Made by a program: the position numbers and the translations under genes
Notes under the pieces: generated by a model
Seen by the model: only the letters and a program-made list of their open reading frames with translations
The model's database searches: none
What the model was told of the DNA's origin: nothing
Shown: positions 19,003 through 29,727 of the stretch, piece after piece
How positions within the stretch are numbered: the first letter of the stretch is position 1
Layout: each line of letters begins with the position of its first letter
Assembly (NCBI RefSeq): GCF_003934165.1
Contig: NZ_ML133510.1
Span: 30,810-94,809 of the forward strand
Reading direction: 5' to 3'
Length of the DNA: 64,000 nt
Origin: Borborobacter arsenicus
Lineage (GTDB): Bacteria > Pseudomonadota > Alphaproteobacteria > Rhizobiales > Rhizobiaceae

Positions 19003-19118
19003 GACGATCAAATCTCCCCCGTCACATGCTTTTATGGCTATCGTAGCAGATGCATCGTGTTTCGCGACACGACATCGAAGGCAAAATGCGAACTTTGCAT
19101 GAAAGGGAAATGACGCTC

Positions 19119-19685
19119 ATGAACGACAGAATTACGGCGCTCGACCTGCCGCCGGCGGAAAATCTCAGCGAGCCGACGAAGGCCTATTTCGCCAAATGCC
19201 AGGAGAAGCTGGGGCTGATCCCGAATGTACTCCTGTCCTATGCGTTCGACGAGAAAAAGCTGCGCGCCTTCACCGACATGTATAACGACCTGATGCTGGG
19301 CGATTCCGGCCTGAGCAAGCTGGAGCGCGAGATGATCGCGGTCGCGGTGTCCAGCATCAACCACTGCTATTATTGCCTGACGGCGCATGGCGCGGCGGTG
19401 CGCCAGCTCTCCGGCGATCCGGCGCTGGGCGAGATGATGGTGATGAATTTCCGCGCCGCCGAACTGACGCCGAGGCAACGGGCGATGCTCGAATTCGCCG
19501 TCAAGATGACGGAAGAACCGGCCAAGATGGTGGAGGAGGACCGCGAGGCGCTGCGCAAGGCAGGCTTCAGCGACCGCGACATCTGGGACATTGCCTCCAC
19601 CGCCGCCTTCTTCAACATGTCGAACCGGCTGGCATCGGCCATCGACATGCGCCCGAATGCCGAATATCACGCCATGGCGCGCTGA
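19119..19685 (+). CDS. AhpD-like / carboxymuconolactone decarboxylase family, peroxidase-related protein
   Basis: A 188-residue all-helical protein with the alkylhydroperoxidase D signature NHCYYCLTAHGAAV, where C-x-x-C followed by histidine forms the redox site. The flanking LSEPTKAYFAKCQEKLG and DIWDIASTAAFFNMSNRLA segments fit the 'uncharacterised peroxidase-related enzyme' subgroup. It would reduce peroxides through its cysteine pair; the electron donor is unknown. ATG 19119 is the most likely start because AAGGGA lies about 11 bases upstream; in-frame ATGs at 19110, 19086 and 19050 are alternatives. It is divergent from the glutamate dehydrogenase gene across a 116-base gap. Confidence 0.85.
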   Translation: MNDRITALDLPPAENLSEPTKAYFAKCQEKLGLIPNVLLSYAFDEKKLRAFTDMYNDLMLGDSGLSKLEREMIAVAVSSINHCYYCLTAHGAAVRQLSGDPALGEMMVMNFRAAELTPRQRAMLEFAVKMTEEPAKMVEEDREALRKAGFSDRDIWDIASTAAFFNMSNRLASAIDMRPNAEYHAMAR

Positions 19686-19734
19686 GAACCGGTTCCATTT
19701 TTCGCTGATGCGAATCTTCGGTCGGGATCATGTT

Positions 19735-20103
19735 CTACCGGTCGAGCAGCAGGTCGCGCAGCACGATCGCGTTGTTGAGGGTTTCGTCCTTTGCCGAATA
19801 GACCAGCGTGACGGGACCTTTGCGTGCCCGTTCGCGCAGGTCCTCGACAAGATCCTGATGCGCCTTCAACTCCTCGGCATAGCGGCGGCGGAACTCGTCC
19901 TGGCGGGAAGCATCGTGGTTGTACCATTTGCGCAACTCGTTGCTGGGCGAAATCTCCTTCATCCAGAGTTCGAGTTTGGCGTCGTCCTTGCTGATGCCGC
20001 GTGGCCACAGGCGATCGACCAGAATGCGCTCGCCGTCCTGCGGGGAGGGCGGTTCATAGGCCCGTTTCACCTTGATATTGTCGGCCGGGATGTTCCTGCT
20101 CAT
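19735..20103 (-). CDS. DUF488 family protein (YeaO-like)
   Basis: A 122-residue soluble protein matching DUF488. VDRLWPRGISKDDAKLELW, the SPSNELRKWYNHD block, and VTLVYSAKDETLNNAIVLRDLL are the conserved parts. The function of the family is not established. The ATG at 20103 is followed at once by MSRNIPADNIKVKRAY, typical of the family start. It is convergent with the AhpD-like gene and divergent from the LysR gene. Confidence 0.85.
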   Translation of the reverse strand: MSRNIPADNIKVKRAYEPPSPQDGERILVDRLWPRGISKDDAKLELWMKEISPSNELRKWYNHDASRQDEFRRRYAEELKAHQDLVEDLRERARKGPVTLVYSAKDETLNNAIVLRDLLLDR

Positions 20104-20178
20104 CGCGCCTCGTCTCCGCTGCCGATAATAGGGTCGAAACGGATGGTGCGGTCAAACGAAATTAGCAGCGTATTGAGT

Positions 20179-20202
20179 GCATTTTTTATGCTAGGCAACG
20201 CA
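20179..20202 (+). promoter_or_regulatory. GCAT/ATGC inverted repeats just upstream of the LysR start
   Basis: GCAT-TTTTT-ATGC at 20179-20191 is a perfect short palindrome. ATGC-N8-GCAT at 20188-20202 shares its middle arm. LysR regulators bind dyads of the T-N11-A type, often overlapping their own promoter, so autoregulation is a natural guess. The arms are only four bases long, so the call is weak. Confidence 0.3.
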
Positions 20203-20203
20203 T

Positions 20204-21052
20204 ATGGATACCGAACTCGCCAGGACATTCTTGGAAATCGTATCGGCCGGCAGCTTCATCCGGGCGGCCGAGCGCCTGAACGTCGCCCAGACCACGGTCA
20301 GTTCGCGTATCCGCATATTGGAGGAGCGCATCGGGCGGCCGCTTTTCGTGCGCAACAAGACCGGGGCCTCGCTGACGCCGGCCGGCGAACAGTTCCTTCG
20401 CTATGCGCCGACCTTCCTGCTGCTGTGGGAGCGGGCGCGCCACCAGGTGGCGGTGCCGGCCGGTCATAGCACGGTGCTGGCGGTGGGCGGAGAGCTCAGC
20501 CTGTGGCAGCCGCTGCTGCTCGACTGGGTGGTGTGGATGCGCCGCTCGATGGCCGATGTGGCGCTGCGGGTGCAGGTGGATTTGCGGCGCGACCTGATCA
20601 GCCAGGTGGCGGAGGGGCTGGTGGACATCGCCATCGTCTATGCGCCGCAGCACAGGCCCGGCCTCAAGATCGACCTGATCATGGAAGAGAAGCTGGTGCT
20701 TGTCAGCAGCAGTCCCAATCCGGGTCCGGTCGGCGGCGCAGACTATGTCTATGTCGATTGGGGCCCGGATTTTGCGCTTCACCATGCGCGGACCTTCCCG
20801 GATGCCAGCAATCCCGGCCTTTCGGTGGCGCTCGGGCCGCTGGCGCTGGACTATATCCTTGCCAATGGCGGCTCCGGCTATTTCCGGATGCGCGTGGTGC
20901 AGAAATATCTGGAGACCGGGCGGCTGCATCTCGTGGCCGGAATGCCGCAATTCTCCTATCCGATCTATGCTGTTCACTCGACAGGGCTCGACGAAGCGCT
21001 GCTCAACGCAGCACTTGCCGGTTTGCACGCGGTGTCGGAAGGCGAGGCCTGA
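20204..21052 (+). CDS. LysR-family transcriptional regulator
   Basis: A 282-residue regulator. The winged helix-turn-helix is at the very N terminus (SAGSFIRAAERLNVAQTTVSSRI, about residues 15-37), followed by the linker helix and a periplasmic-binding-protein-like effector domain to the C terminus. It is convergent with, and only 22 bases from, the end of the sulfite reductase operon. CysB-type LysR proteins often regulate sulfur assimilation, but this protein does not resemble CysB closely by eye, so its target is unassigned. No -35/-10 pair stands out in the 100-base gap upstream. Confidence 0.88.
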   Translation: MDTELARTFLEIVSAGSFIRAAERLNVAQTTVSSRIRILEERIGRPLFVRNKTGASLTPAGEQFLRYAPTFLLLWERARHQVAVPAGHSTVLAVGGELSLWQPLLLDWVVWMRRSMADVALRVQVDLRRDLISQVAEGLVDIAIVYAPQHRPGLKIDLIMEEKLVLVSSSPNPGPVGGADYVYVDWGPDFALHHARTFPDASNPGLSVALGPLALDYILANGGSGYFRMRVVQKYLETGRLHLVAGMPQFSYPIYAVHSTGLDEALLNAALAGLHAVSEGEA

Positions 21053-21074
21053 TGGCCTCGCTTCTCGTTGAAGG

Positions 21075-22820
21075 TCAGTCGTTGAAATAACGGCCTTCTG
21101 TGACCTCGGCGACATAGCCGGCGCGGATGGCGAAATCGCCGAAGCGCTCGCCTGTCTCACGGTCCTTGGCGTAATGGGCGAACAGCTTCTCGAATTCGGC
21201 GAGGATGACCGGCTCGCCGACATTTTCCAGATAGAGCTTGTTCAGCCGCTGGCCGTGGAAGCCGCCGCCGAGATAGACATTGTACTTGCCGGGCGCGCGC
21301 CCGGTGAAGGCGATCTCGGCGATATAGGGCCGCGAGCAGCCATTGGGACAGCCGCTCATGCGCAGGGTTATCGGCTCCTTCTCCAGCCCGTTCTTCTCCA
21401 GGATCGGTTCCAGCTTGGTGATCAGCGTGGGCAGGTAGCGTTCGCTCTCGGCCATCGCCAATCCGCAGGTCGGCAGGGCCACGCAGGCCATGGAATTGAG
21501 CCGCAGCGTGGAGGCGCCATTGGCGCCGGCGAGGCCATACTGATCCAGAAGATCGGCAATACGCCGCCTGTCCGCCGGCTCGATGTCGGAGATGACCAGG
21601 CTCTGGTTGGGGGTCACCCGGAAGGTGCCCTTATGGACTTTGGCGATCTCGCGGATGCCTTCCATCAGCCGGTATTCGCCTTGATCGCGCACGCGGCCGT
21701 TCTCGATGAACAGGGTGAAGTGATGGCGGCCGTCGGTGCCGGTCTGCCAGCCCAGCACATCGCCATTGGTGTCGAAGCGGTAGTCGCGCGCCGGCGCCAG
21801 GTCGAAGCCGAGGCGGCGTTCGATCTCGGCCTTGATCCAGTCCAGGCCCTTGTCGTCGATGGTGTATTTGAAGCGGGCATGGGCGCGCACGACCCGGTCG
21901 CCATAATCGCGCTGGACGCTGATGATGGCTTCGGCAGCTTCGAGCACCCTGTCCTTCGGGATAAAGCCGATCACGCTGGCAAGCCGCGGATAGGTTTCAG
22001 GCGCGTTATCGGTGCGGCCCATGCCGCCACCGATGGCGACGTTGAAGCCTTCAAGCTCGCCATCCGCGCCGGCAATGGCGATGAAGCCGAGATCCTGCGA
22101 ATAGACGTCGATATCGTTTACCGGCGGGATGACGAAGCCGATCTTGAACTTGCGCGGCAGATAGGTGGGGCCGTAGAGCGGCTCCTCCTCGCCGGAAGTG
22201 GCGACCTTCTCCTCGTCCAGCCAGATTTCGTGATAGGCGCGGCTGCGGGGAATGACATGGTCGCTGGTCTGCTTGGCGAGCGCGTGAAGCTCGGCATGCA
22301 GGCTGGACAGGCTCGGATTGACCGAGGACATGACGCCGCGCGAATCGTCGCCGCAGGCTGCGATGGTGTCGAGCAACACCTCGTTCATGTTCTTTATGGC
22401 CCGCTTCAGGTTCCACTTCAGCACGCCATGGAACTGGAAGGTCTGGCGCGTGGTCAGACGCAGGCTGTTGTCGCCATAGAAGCGGCCGATCTCGTCGAGC
22501 TTCAGCCATTGCTCGGGCGTGCAGACGCCGCCGGGCAGCCGCACGCGGATCATGAACTGATAGGCGGGCTCCAGCTTCTGGCGGCGGCGCTCCTCGCGCA
22601 GGTCGCGGTCGTCCTGCTGGTAGATGCCGTGGAACTTCATCAGCTTGATGTCGGTGCCGGGCACGGCTGCCGTCGTCGGCACGACGAGCCCCTCGGCGAT
22701 GGTGCCGCGCAGGTAGCGGCTTTCCTTCTTCATCGTCTCGTCGGGGCCGAGCCGGTCGAGCGGTTGCGAAAGGTCGTGGCTGCGATCTACCGGCAGCGTG
22801 GTGTCGATGGTGCTGGTCAC
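21075..22820 (-). CDS. cysI: sulfite reductase hemoprotein (beta subunit)
   Basis: A 581-residue cytoplasmic enzyme with two ferredoxin-like/sirohaem repeats, reducing sulfite to sulfide with electrons from the flavoprotein encoded just upstream. The four cysteines binding the 4Fe-4S cluster coupled to sirohaem are C446 and C452 (C-x5-C) and C491 and C495 (CPNGC). GTG 22820 was chosen because it is ten bases after the flavoprotein stop and begins a CysI-like N terminus (LSQPLDRLGPDETMKKESRYLRGT is in the first 50 residues); the frame is open to 22901 only within the preceding gene. The KESRYLRGTI motif separates it from ferredoxin-nitrite reductase. It is the last gene of a three-gene operon. 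Confidence 0.9.
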   Translation of the reverse strand: MTSTIDTTLPVDRSHDLSQPLDRLGPDETMKKESRYLRGTIAEGLVVPTTAAVPGTDIKLMKFHGIYQQDDRDLREERRRQKLEPAYQFMIRVRLPGGVCTPEQWLKLDEIGRFYGDNSLRLTTRQTFQFHGVLKWNLKRAIKNMNEVLLDTIAACGDDSRGVMSSVNPSLSSLHAELHALAKQTSDHVIPRSRAYHEIWLDEEKVATSGEEEPLYGPTYLPRKFKIGFVIPPVNDIDVYSQDLGFIAIAGADGELEGFNVAIGGGMGRTDNAPETYPRLASVIGFIPKDRVLEAAEAIISVQRDYGDRVVRAHARFKYTIDDKGLDWIKAEIERRLGFDLAPARDYRFDTNGDVLGWQTGTDGRHHFTLFIENGRVRDQGEYRLMEGIREIAKVHKGTFRVTPNQSLVISDIEPADRRRIADLLDQYGLAGANGASTLRLNSMACVALPTCGLAMAESERYLPTLITKLEPILEKNGLEKEPITLRMSGCPNGCSRPYIAEIAFTGRAPGKYNVYLGGGFHGQRLNKLYLENVGEPVILAEFEKLFAHYAKDRETGERFGDFAIRAGYVAEVTEGRYFND

Positions 22821-22830
22821 GTGTCTAATC

Positions 22831-24672
22831 TCAATAAACGTCGCGCTGGTAGCGACCGTCGCGCTGCAGGTTGCGGATATAGGCGTCGGCTTCTTCGGCA
22901 CCGACCTTGCCCTGTTGGGCCACGATGTCGATCAGTGCGCGATGGACATCGGGGGCAAGCCCCTCGGCGTCGCCGCAGACATAGACATGCGCGCCATTCT
23001 CCAGCCAGTCATAGAGGTCGCGGCCCTGCTCGCGCATGCGATGATGGACATATGTCTTTTCGGCCTGATCACGCGAGAAGGCGAGATCGAGGCGCGACAG
23101 TCTTCCCTCGTCGAGATGGCGCTGCCACTCGACCTGATAGAGGAAATCGGTGCGGAAATTGCGCTCGCCGAAGAACAGCCAAGTCGGGGAGGTTGCGTCA
23201 TTGGCCTCGCGATCCTGGAGGAAGGCGCGGTAGGGCGCAACGCCGGTGCCGGCACCGATCATGATGACAGGCCGGTCCGGGTCTTCCGGCAGGCGGAAAT
23301 GCGGGTTCTCCTGAATATAGACGGGGATGGTAGCGTCTTCTTCCGTGAGGGTGGCAAGATGGGTCGAGGCGACACCGCCGCGCTGCGTGCCGTTGAGATC
23401 GTAGCGCAGGGTCGACACGGTCAGATGGACCTCGTCCTCGGCGAGGCTCGAACTGGAGGCAATGGAATAGAGGCGTGGCTGCAGCGTGCGCAGACCGGCA
23501 GCGAAATCGGCCGCGGTCAGGCCCTTGACCGGAAATGCCTCGAGAACATCGACAATGTGGTTGCGACCCATATAGGAGGTCAGCTCGCCGCGCTTACCCT
23601 CGCCAAGCAGGCCGGCAAGCTCCGAGGCGCCCGACAGCTTTGCCCAGTGCTCGATGAAGCGCGGCGTCAGCGCCGTGATCTCGAAATGCGACGAGAGCGC
23701 GTCTGCGAGTGTGGCCGGCTGCGCCTTGATCTCGATGGCGTCGGGAGGGTTGAGGCCGGCGGCAGCCAGCAGCCGATCGATCAGGCGGCCGTCATTGCGC
23801 GGAACGATGCCCAGCGCGTCGCCTGGTCGATAGGAGAGGCCCGAGCCTTCCAGCGACAATTCGATATGACGCGTCTCCTTGCTTGAGCCGCGGCCGGTGA
23901 TGACGATGTTTTCGATCACCGGTGCAAGGAACGGGCGGCGCTTGTCGTAGCCGCCGGCAACCGGGGGCACATGAGCGAACTGCGCTGCCGCGACCGAAGA
24001 AGTGGCGGTAGCCTTGGCGGCAAGACCGGCAAGAGTCTCTTCCACCCATGCGGCGGCCGGGTCCTCATAGTCGACGTCGCAGTCGATCCGCTCTGCCAGG
24101 CGCTCGGCACCCAGTTCCAGGAAACGCTCGTCAATACGCCTGGCAGCGCCGCAGAAATGCTCATAGGTGGAATCGCCAAGGCCGAGTACGGCAAAGCGGA
24201 TGCCAGCAAGCTTCGGCGCCTTGCGGCCGAACAGGAATTCAAAGAATTCGGCGGCCGGCTCCGGGGCGTCGCCCTCGCCATGGGTGCTGACGACGACAAG
24301 CAGGTCCTGCTCGTCCTTCAACTGGCGGGTCTTGTAGCCGGCCATATCGGCGACCGTGGCCTTAATGCCCTTGGCCTCGGCCTGGGTCTTGACCCGGCGG
24401 GCGAGGTCGGCGCTGTTGCCGGTCTCGCTGCCATAGAGGATCGTCAGGCTGCGGGCCGCACTGCCGGTGACGGTCGCGAGATCCGGCACGCCGGCGATTG
24501 CCGCGCTCGGCAGGATACTGGTGCTGCTGCGCAGCGCATGGCCGACGCCGGCAAAATAGCCGCTGGCCCAGAGCGCCTGTTCAGGCGAAAGGCTGTGGGC
24601 GAGCGACTGCAATTGCTCCCACTGCGTATTCGAAACGGGAAACCCTGGGGCGGGCGCGACGGTCATGTTCAT
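22831..24672 (-). CDS. cysJ: NADPH-sulfite reductase flavoprotein (alpha subunit)
   Basis: A 613-residue diflavin reductase that passes electrons from NADPH via FAD and FMN to the sirohaem subunit. A flavodoxin domain follows a 65-residue N-terminal segment, with TILYGSETGNSADLARRV and the STHGEGDAPEPA loop. Then come the FAD-binding domain (RLYSIASSSS) and the NADPH domain (MIGAGTGVAPYRAFLQDREA, FFGERN, YVCGDAEG). The C terminus RYQRDVY is the standard CysJ ending. ATG 24672 and ATG 24666 are both possible starts. It lies 64 bases after the sulfurtransferase and ten bases before cysI. Confidence 0.92.
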   Translation of the reverse strand: MNMTVAPAPGFPVSNTQWEQLQSLAHSLSPEQALWASGYFAGVGHALRSSTSILPSAAIAGVPDLATVTGSAARSLTILYGSETGNSADLARRVKTQAEAKGIKATVADMAGYKTRQLKDEQDLLVVVSTHGEGDAPEPAAEFFEFLFGRKAPKLAGIRFAVLGLGDSTYEHFCGAARRIDERFLELGAERLAERIDCDVDYEDPAAAWVEETLAGLAAKATATSSVAAAQFAHVPPVAGGYDKRRPFLAPVIENIVITGRGSSKETRHIELSLEGSGLSYRPGDALGIVPRNDGRLIDRLLAAAGLNPPDAIEIKAQPATLADALSSHFEITALTPRFIEHWAKLSGASELAGLLGEGKRGELTSYMGRNHIVDVLEAFPVKGLTAADFAAGLRTLQPRLYSIASSSSLAEDEVHLTVSTLRYDLNGTQRGGVASTHLATLTEEDATIPVYIQENPHFRLPEDPDRPVIMIGAGTGVAPYRAFLQDREANDATSPTWLFFGERNFRTDFLYQVEWQRHLDEGRLSRLDLAFSRDQAEKTYVHHRMREQGRDLYDWLENGAHVYVCGDAEGLAPDVHRALIDIVAQQGKVGAEEADAYIRNLQRDGRYQRDVY

Positions 24673-24736
24673 CGAGGCATTTTCCGTGTTCGGGGGGCGA
24701 ATGTGCCGGCCGCAAGGCGGCCGGCAAACGGTACGG

Positions 24737-25600
24737 TTACTTGCCGAGCCAGACGGTTCCGGACTTGTTCTCCACTGGCACGCCGACGGCATTGCCGTAT
24801 TCGGTCCAGGAGCCGTCATAGTTGCGGACCTCGTAGCCGAGGATGCGCTTCAGCGCGAACCAGCTATGGCTGGAGCGCTCGCCGATGCGGCAATAGGTGA
24901 TGATGGGCTTGGAACCATCGACGTCCTTGGCGGCATAGATCTCGCGGATCTTGTCGATCGGCAGAAACGTGCCGTCCTCATTGACGATGGTTGCCCATGG
25001 CACATTCTCGGCGCCCGGGATATGGCCGGCACGGATGGACAGTTCCTTGACGCCCTCTGGCGCGAAGATCTTGCCGAGATATTCGTCGGGCGAACGGATA
25101 TCAACCAGCTTGCCGTCGATCCTGCCCTCAACGACGTCGAGCACATTGACGAGACGGGCGCGCAGGGCATTGTTGCGCTCCGGCAGTTCGATCGAGGAAG
25201 CGGCGAAGGAAGGGACCTTGTCGGTGAGCGGCAATTTGCGCGCTTCCCAGAGCTTGCGGCCGCCGTCGAGCAGCTTCACGCGCTCGCCAAAGCCGTAGAC
25301 GTCCAGCACCCAGGCGCCCCAGGCGGCAAACCAGTTGTTGTGATCGCCATAGATGATGACGGTCGTCTTATCGGTGACGCCGGCCTTGCGCAGCGTCTGC
25401 TGCAGTTTCTCGCGCGGGGCGATATCGCGATTGATTGTATCGACCAGATCGACATGCCAGTCGAGATTGACGGCGCCGGGGATATGGCCGCCGGCAAAGA
25501 CGCCGGGGTCGACGCTGACCTCGAAAACCCGGACATCCGGATTTTCGAGATTGGCGGCGAGCCAATCCGCAGTAACGAGAGGGCCTGAGGGATGCGACAT
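24737..25600 (-). CDS. sulfurtransferase (thiosulfate / 3-mercaptopyruvate, rhodanese tandem)
   Basis: A 287-residue protein with two rhodanese domains. The N-terminal one is inactive and the C-terminal one carries the active-site loop C237-R-I-G-E-R-S. CRIGERS loops are typical of thiosulfate:cyanide sulfurtransferases, while mercaptopyruvate enzymes usually read CGSGVTA, so thiosulfate is favoured as donor. The ATG at 25600 follows GAAAGGAAATC. It is the first gene of the operon with cysJ and cysI, so a role in assimilating reduced sulfur, for instance from thiosulfate, is likely (inference). Confidence 0.9.
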   Translation of the reverse strand: MSHPSGPLVTADWLAANLENPDVRVFEVSVDPGVFAGGHIPGAVNLDWHVDLVDTINRDIAPREKLQQTLRKAGVTDKTTVIIYGDHNNWFAAWGAWVLDVYGFGERVKLLDGGRKLWEARKLPLTDKVPSFAASSIELPERNNALRARLVNVLDVVEGRIDGKLVDIRSPDEYLGKIFAPEGVKELSIRAGHIPGAENVPWATIVNEDGTFLPIDKIREIYAAKDVDGSKPIITYCRIGERSSHSWFALKRILGYEVRNYDGSWTEYGNAVGVPVENKSGTVWLGK

Positions 25601-25797
25601 TGCCTGATTTCCTTTCTCGGAGATGACTGCGCGCATCCTAGAGATTTTTGGCCCGGGCCGATGGAAATGGCGTCACAAATTGCCGGTGCAAACCGGAATA
25701 AATTCGGGGTGAATCAAGGCGGGGCGCAAATGCGTTCTGGCGGAGGCTTTCGTCGGCTGCCGCCTCGTCGGTGCAGGCAAGCCTGCAGCCGCATATG

Positions 25798-25835
25798 AAA
25801 AAGGCCGGTGCGAAGCGGTACGCACCGGCCTTTTT
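25798..25835 (-). terminator. terminator downstream of acs (works in either direction)
   Basis: A 15-base perfect inverted repeat, AAAAAGGCCGGTGCG at 25798-25812 and its complement at 25821-25835, has an eight-base loop. The outer A/T tracts give a run of T after the stem on either strand. It lies 20 bases beyond the acs stop. The rest of the 255-base gap (25601-25855) shows no gene. Confidence 0.85.
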
Positions 25836-25855
25836 GTCTGATGTTCAGATAGTGA

Positions 25856-27811
<1,956 letters not shown>

Positions 27812-28115
27812 TTCGATATTCTCTCCCCGGAATAACTGCGGCAGGGCGCCGCCGATTGCGCTGAGTGGCGCGGATACGGGAACTAATAACATTCCTCCGC
27901 CCTAGGCAACATTAGACCTTGGATTTGGCCGCTGTCACGAGGCGGGCGGCCGCTCCACCCCCGGGCAGGATCAGCAGCACTTCAGGCTGCTTGCTGCCAA
28001 GCTTTTGATTTCATGCATAAATACCGGAATCGTGCTAGACTGGCCATGCTGGTCGAGCCGTGTATCGCTCCACCCCGCGATTCGCGGCAGATCGAAGACG
28101 GGCGGGAGAACGATC
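27812..28115. other. 304-base gap between divergent acs and usg
   Basis: It holds the promoters of two divergent genes. GTGCTAGAC at 28032-28040 resembles an extended -10 element and recurs in the leader of the atp operon (37314-37322); no matching -35 at the usual distance was found. No small ORF, tRNA or repeat was seen. Confidence 0.4.
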
Positions 28116-28388
28116 ATGCGCGACAATTCCGAACTGGAACTGATGCTGAAGGGTTATGGGCTGACCACGGCGCAGTTTCTCTATCACATGCCGGACCACC
28201 CGCATCTGCTGCAGACATTCATCTGGCAGGATTACGATCTGGCGCCGGACTTTCCGGGCCTGTTCACCTTCATCGACTTCTGGCGGGCAAAGCTCGACGG
28301 TCCGCTGCATTCGGTCAGCTACACGCATAAGAGGCTGATAGCGCCGAACGAGTGGCGCAACGTGCATGGCGAATTCCTGCTGAACTAG
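28116..28388 (+). CDS. Usg family protein
   Basis: A 90-residue protein beginning MRDNSELELMLKGYGLTTAQ and containing YHMPDHPHLLQTFIWQDYDLAP-type sequence, the signature of the alphaproteobacterial Usg family (named for its position upstream of trp genes in Caulobacter). The function is unknown. GGGAGA lies six bases before the ATG. Here it is not next to trp genes but stands alone between acs and a LivK-type gene, as in other rhizobia. Confidence 0.85.
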   Translation: MRDNSELELMLKGYGLTTAQFLYHMPDHPHLLQTFIWQDYDLAPDFPGLFTFIDFWRAKLDGPLHSVSYTHKRLIAPNEWRNVHGEFLLN

Positions 28389-28553
28389 GTCCTGACCCTA
28401 GCGGCTGACGGGAATTGGCCGGGGGAGCGCTGGCACAAGCCAATAGCTGCGGATGCCGCGGCTGGGCCGATTGCCAATGTTGCCCCGGAACGGTATTGCC
28501 TGATCCAGAACTTTCGTCGAACCCGAACAGTTCGCCGTTTGAGGAGTAGGATC

Positions 28554-29660
28554 ATGAACATAAAGTCATTCGCGGGCATGACGCTCGCCGCTTCCCTTGC
28601 GTTTGTGCCAGCAGCCCAGGCCGATATCGTCATCGGCCTCATTGCCCCGCTCACCGGCCCGGTTGCGGCCTATGGCGATCAGGTCAAGAACGGCGCCGAG
28701 GCCGCCGTTGAGGTCATCAACAAGAATGGCGGCATCCTCGGCGAGACCGTGGTGCTGAAGCTTGCAGACGACGCAGGCGATCCCAAGCAGGGCGTCTCCG
28801 CCGCGAATAATCTGGTCGGCGATGGGATTCGCTATGCCGTGGGCCCGGTCACATCGGGCGTGGCGATGGCCGTCTCGGACGTTTTGGCCGAGAATGGCGT
28901 TCTGATGGTTACGCCGACGGCCACCGCACCCGACCTCACCAATCGCGGCCTGACCAATGTGCTGCGCACCTGCGGCCGTGACGATCAGCAGGCGGAAGTC
29001 GCCGCCAAATACGTCCTCGAGCACCTGAAGGACAAGAAGGTCGCCGTACTCCATGACAAGGGAACCTATGGCATGGGCCTGGCCGACGCCTTCAAAAAGG
29101 TGCTGAACGAAGGCGGGGTGACGGAAGTTCTCTATGAAGGCCTCACTGCGGGTGAGAAGGATTATTCGGCAATCGTCGGCCGGCTGAAGCAGACCGGCGC
29201 CGAGGTCATCTATTTCGGCGGCTACCATCCCGAGGGCGGCCTGCTTGCCCGCCAGCTCGCTGACGGCGGCGTGAAGGCGCAGATCATCGGCGGCGAAGGC
29301 CTGTCCAACACCGAATATTGGGCCATCGGCAACCAGGCGGCTGCCGGCACGCTGTTCACCAATGCTTCCGATGCTCTGAAGAGCCCCGATTCGGCCGAAG
29401 CCGTCGAGGTCCTGAAGGGCAAGGGCATTCCCGCGGAAGCTTTCACGCTCAACGCCTATGCAGCCGTGCAGGTGCTGAAGGCGGGCATCGAGAAGGCCGG
29501 CAAGGCTGACGACACCGCTGCCGTCGCTACGGCCCTGAAGGACGGAGCGCCGATCCAGACTGCCATCGGCAAGCTGACCTATGGCGAGAATGGCGACCTC
29601 TCCTCGCCGAGCTTCTCGCTCTACAAGTGGGAAGACGGCAAGATCGTCGCCGCCGAGTAA
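28554..29660 (+). CDS. branched-chain amino acid ABC transporter substrate-binding protein (LivK type)
   Basis: A 368-residue periplasmic protein with a cleavable signal peptide (about 1-23, ending PAAQA|D). A type I periplasmic binding fold follows: [23 protein letters not shown]-type start, [31 protein letters not shown] and [13 protein letters not shown]. It captures leucine/isoleucine/valine or related amino acids for a Liv-type transporter. No permease or ATPase genes are near, so it must work with components encoded elsewhere. GAGGAG lies seven bases before ATG 28554, which decides the start over an upstream in-frame codon at 28539. Confidence 0.9.
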   Translation: MNIKSFAGMTLAASLAFVPAAQADIVIGLIAPLTGPVAAYGDQVKNGAEAAVEVINKNGGILGETVVLKLADDAGDPKQGVSAANNLVGDGIRYAVGPVTSGVAMAVSDVLAENGVLMVTPTATAPDLTNRGLTNVLRTCGRDDQQAEVAAKYVLEHLKDKKVAVLHDKGTYGMGLADAFKKVLNEGGVTEVLYEGLTAGEKDYSAIVGRLKQTGAEVIYFGGYHPEGGLLARQLADGGVKAQIIGGEGLSNTEYWAIGNQAAAGTLFTNASDALKSPDSAEAVEVLKGKGIPAEAFTLNAYAAVQVLKAGIEKAGKADDTAAVATALKDGAPIQTAIGKLTYGENGDLSSPSFSLYKWEDGKIVAAE

Positions 29661-29685
29661 AATCGGTCAACTGTTGTATTGAAAG

Positions 29686-29713
29686 AGGCCGGGCGGCTCG
29701 CTCCGGCCTTTTT
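29686..29713 (+). terminator. terminator after the LivK-type gene
   Basis: The stem AGGCCGG (29686-29692) with CCGGCCT (29703-29709) has a ten-base loop and is followed by TTTTTC. It lies 25 bases beyond the stop and before the convergent YggS gene. Confidence 0.8.
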
Positions 29714-29727
29714 CTTTCGGTGTCGGG

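Noticed and set aside
21075-22820. CysI considered as ferredoxin-nitrite reductase (NirA)
   Set aside because: The adjacent CysJ-type flavoprotein and the N-terminal KKESRYLRGT block point to NADPH sulfite reductase.
21174-23264. Open frame of 696 codons on + across the cysI and cysJ genes
   Set aside because: It lies antisense to two well-supported enzymes with all their active-site motifs; its sequence has no recognisable fold.
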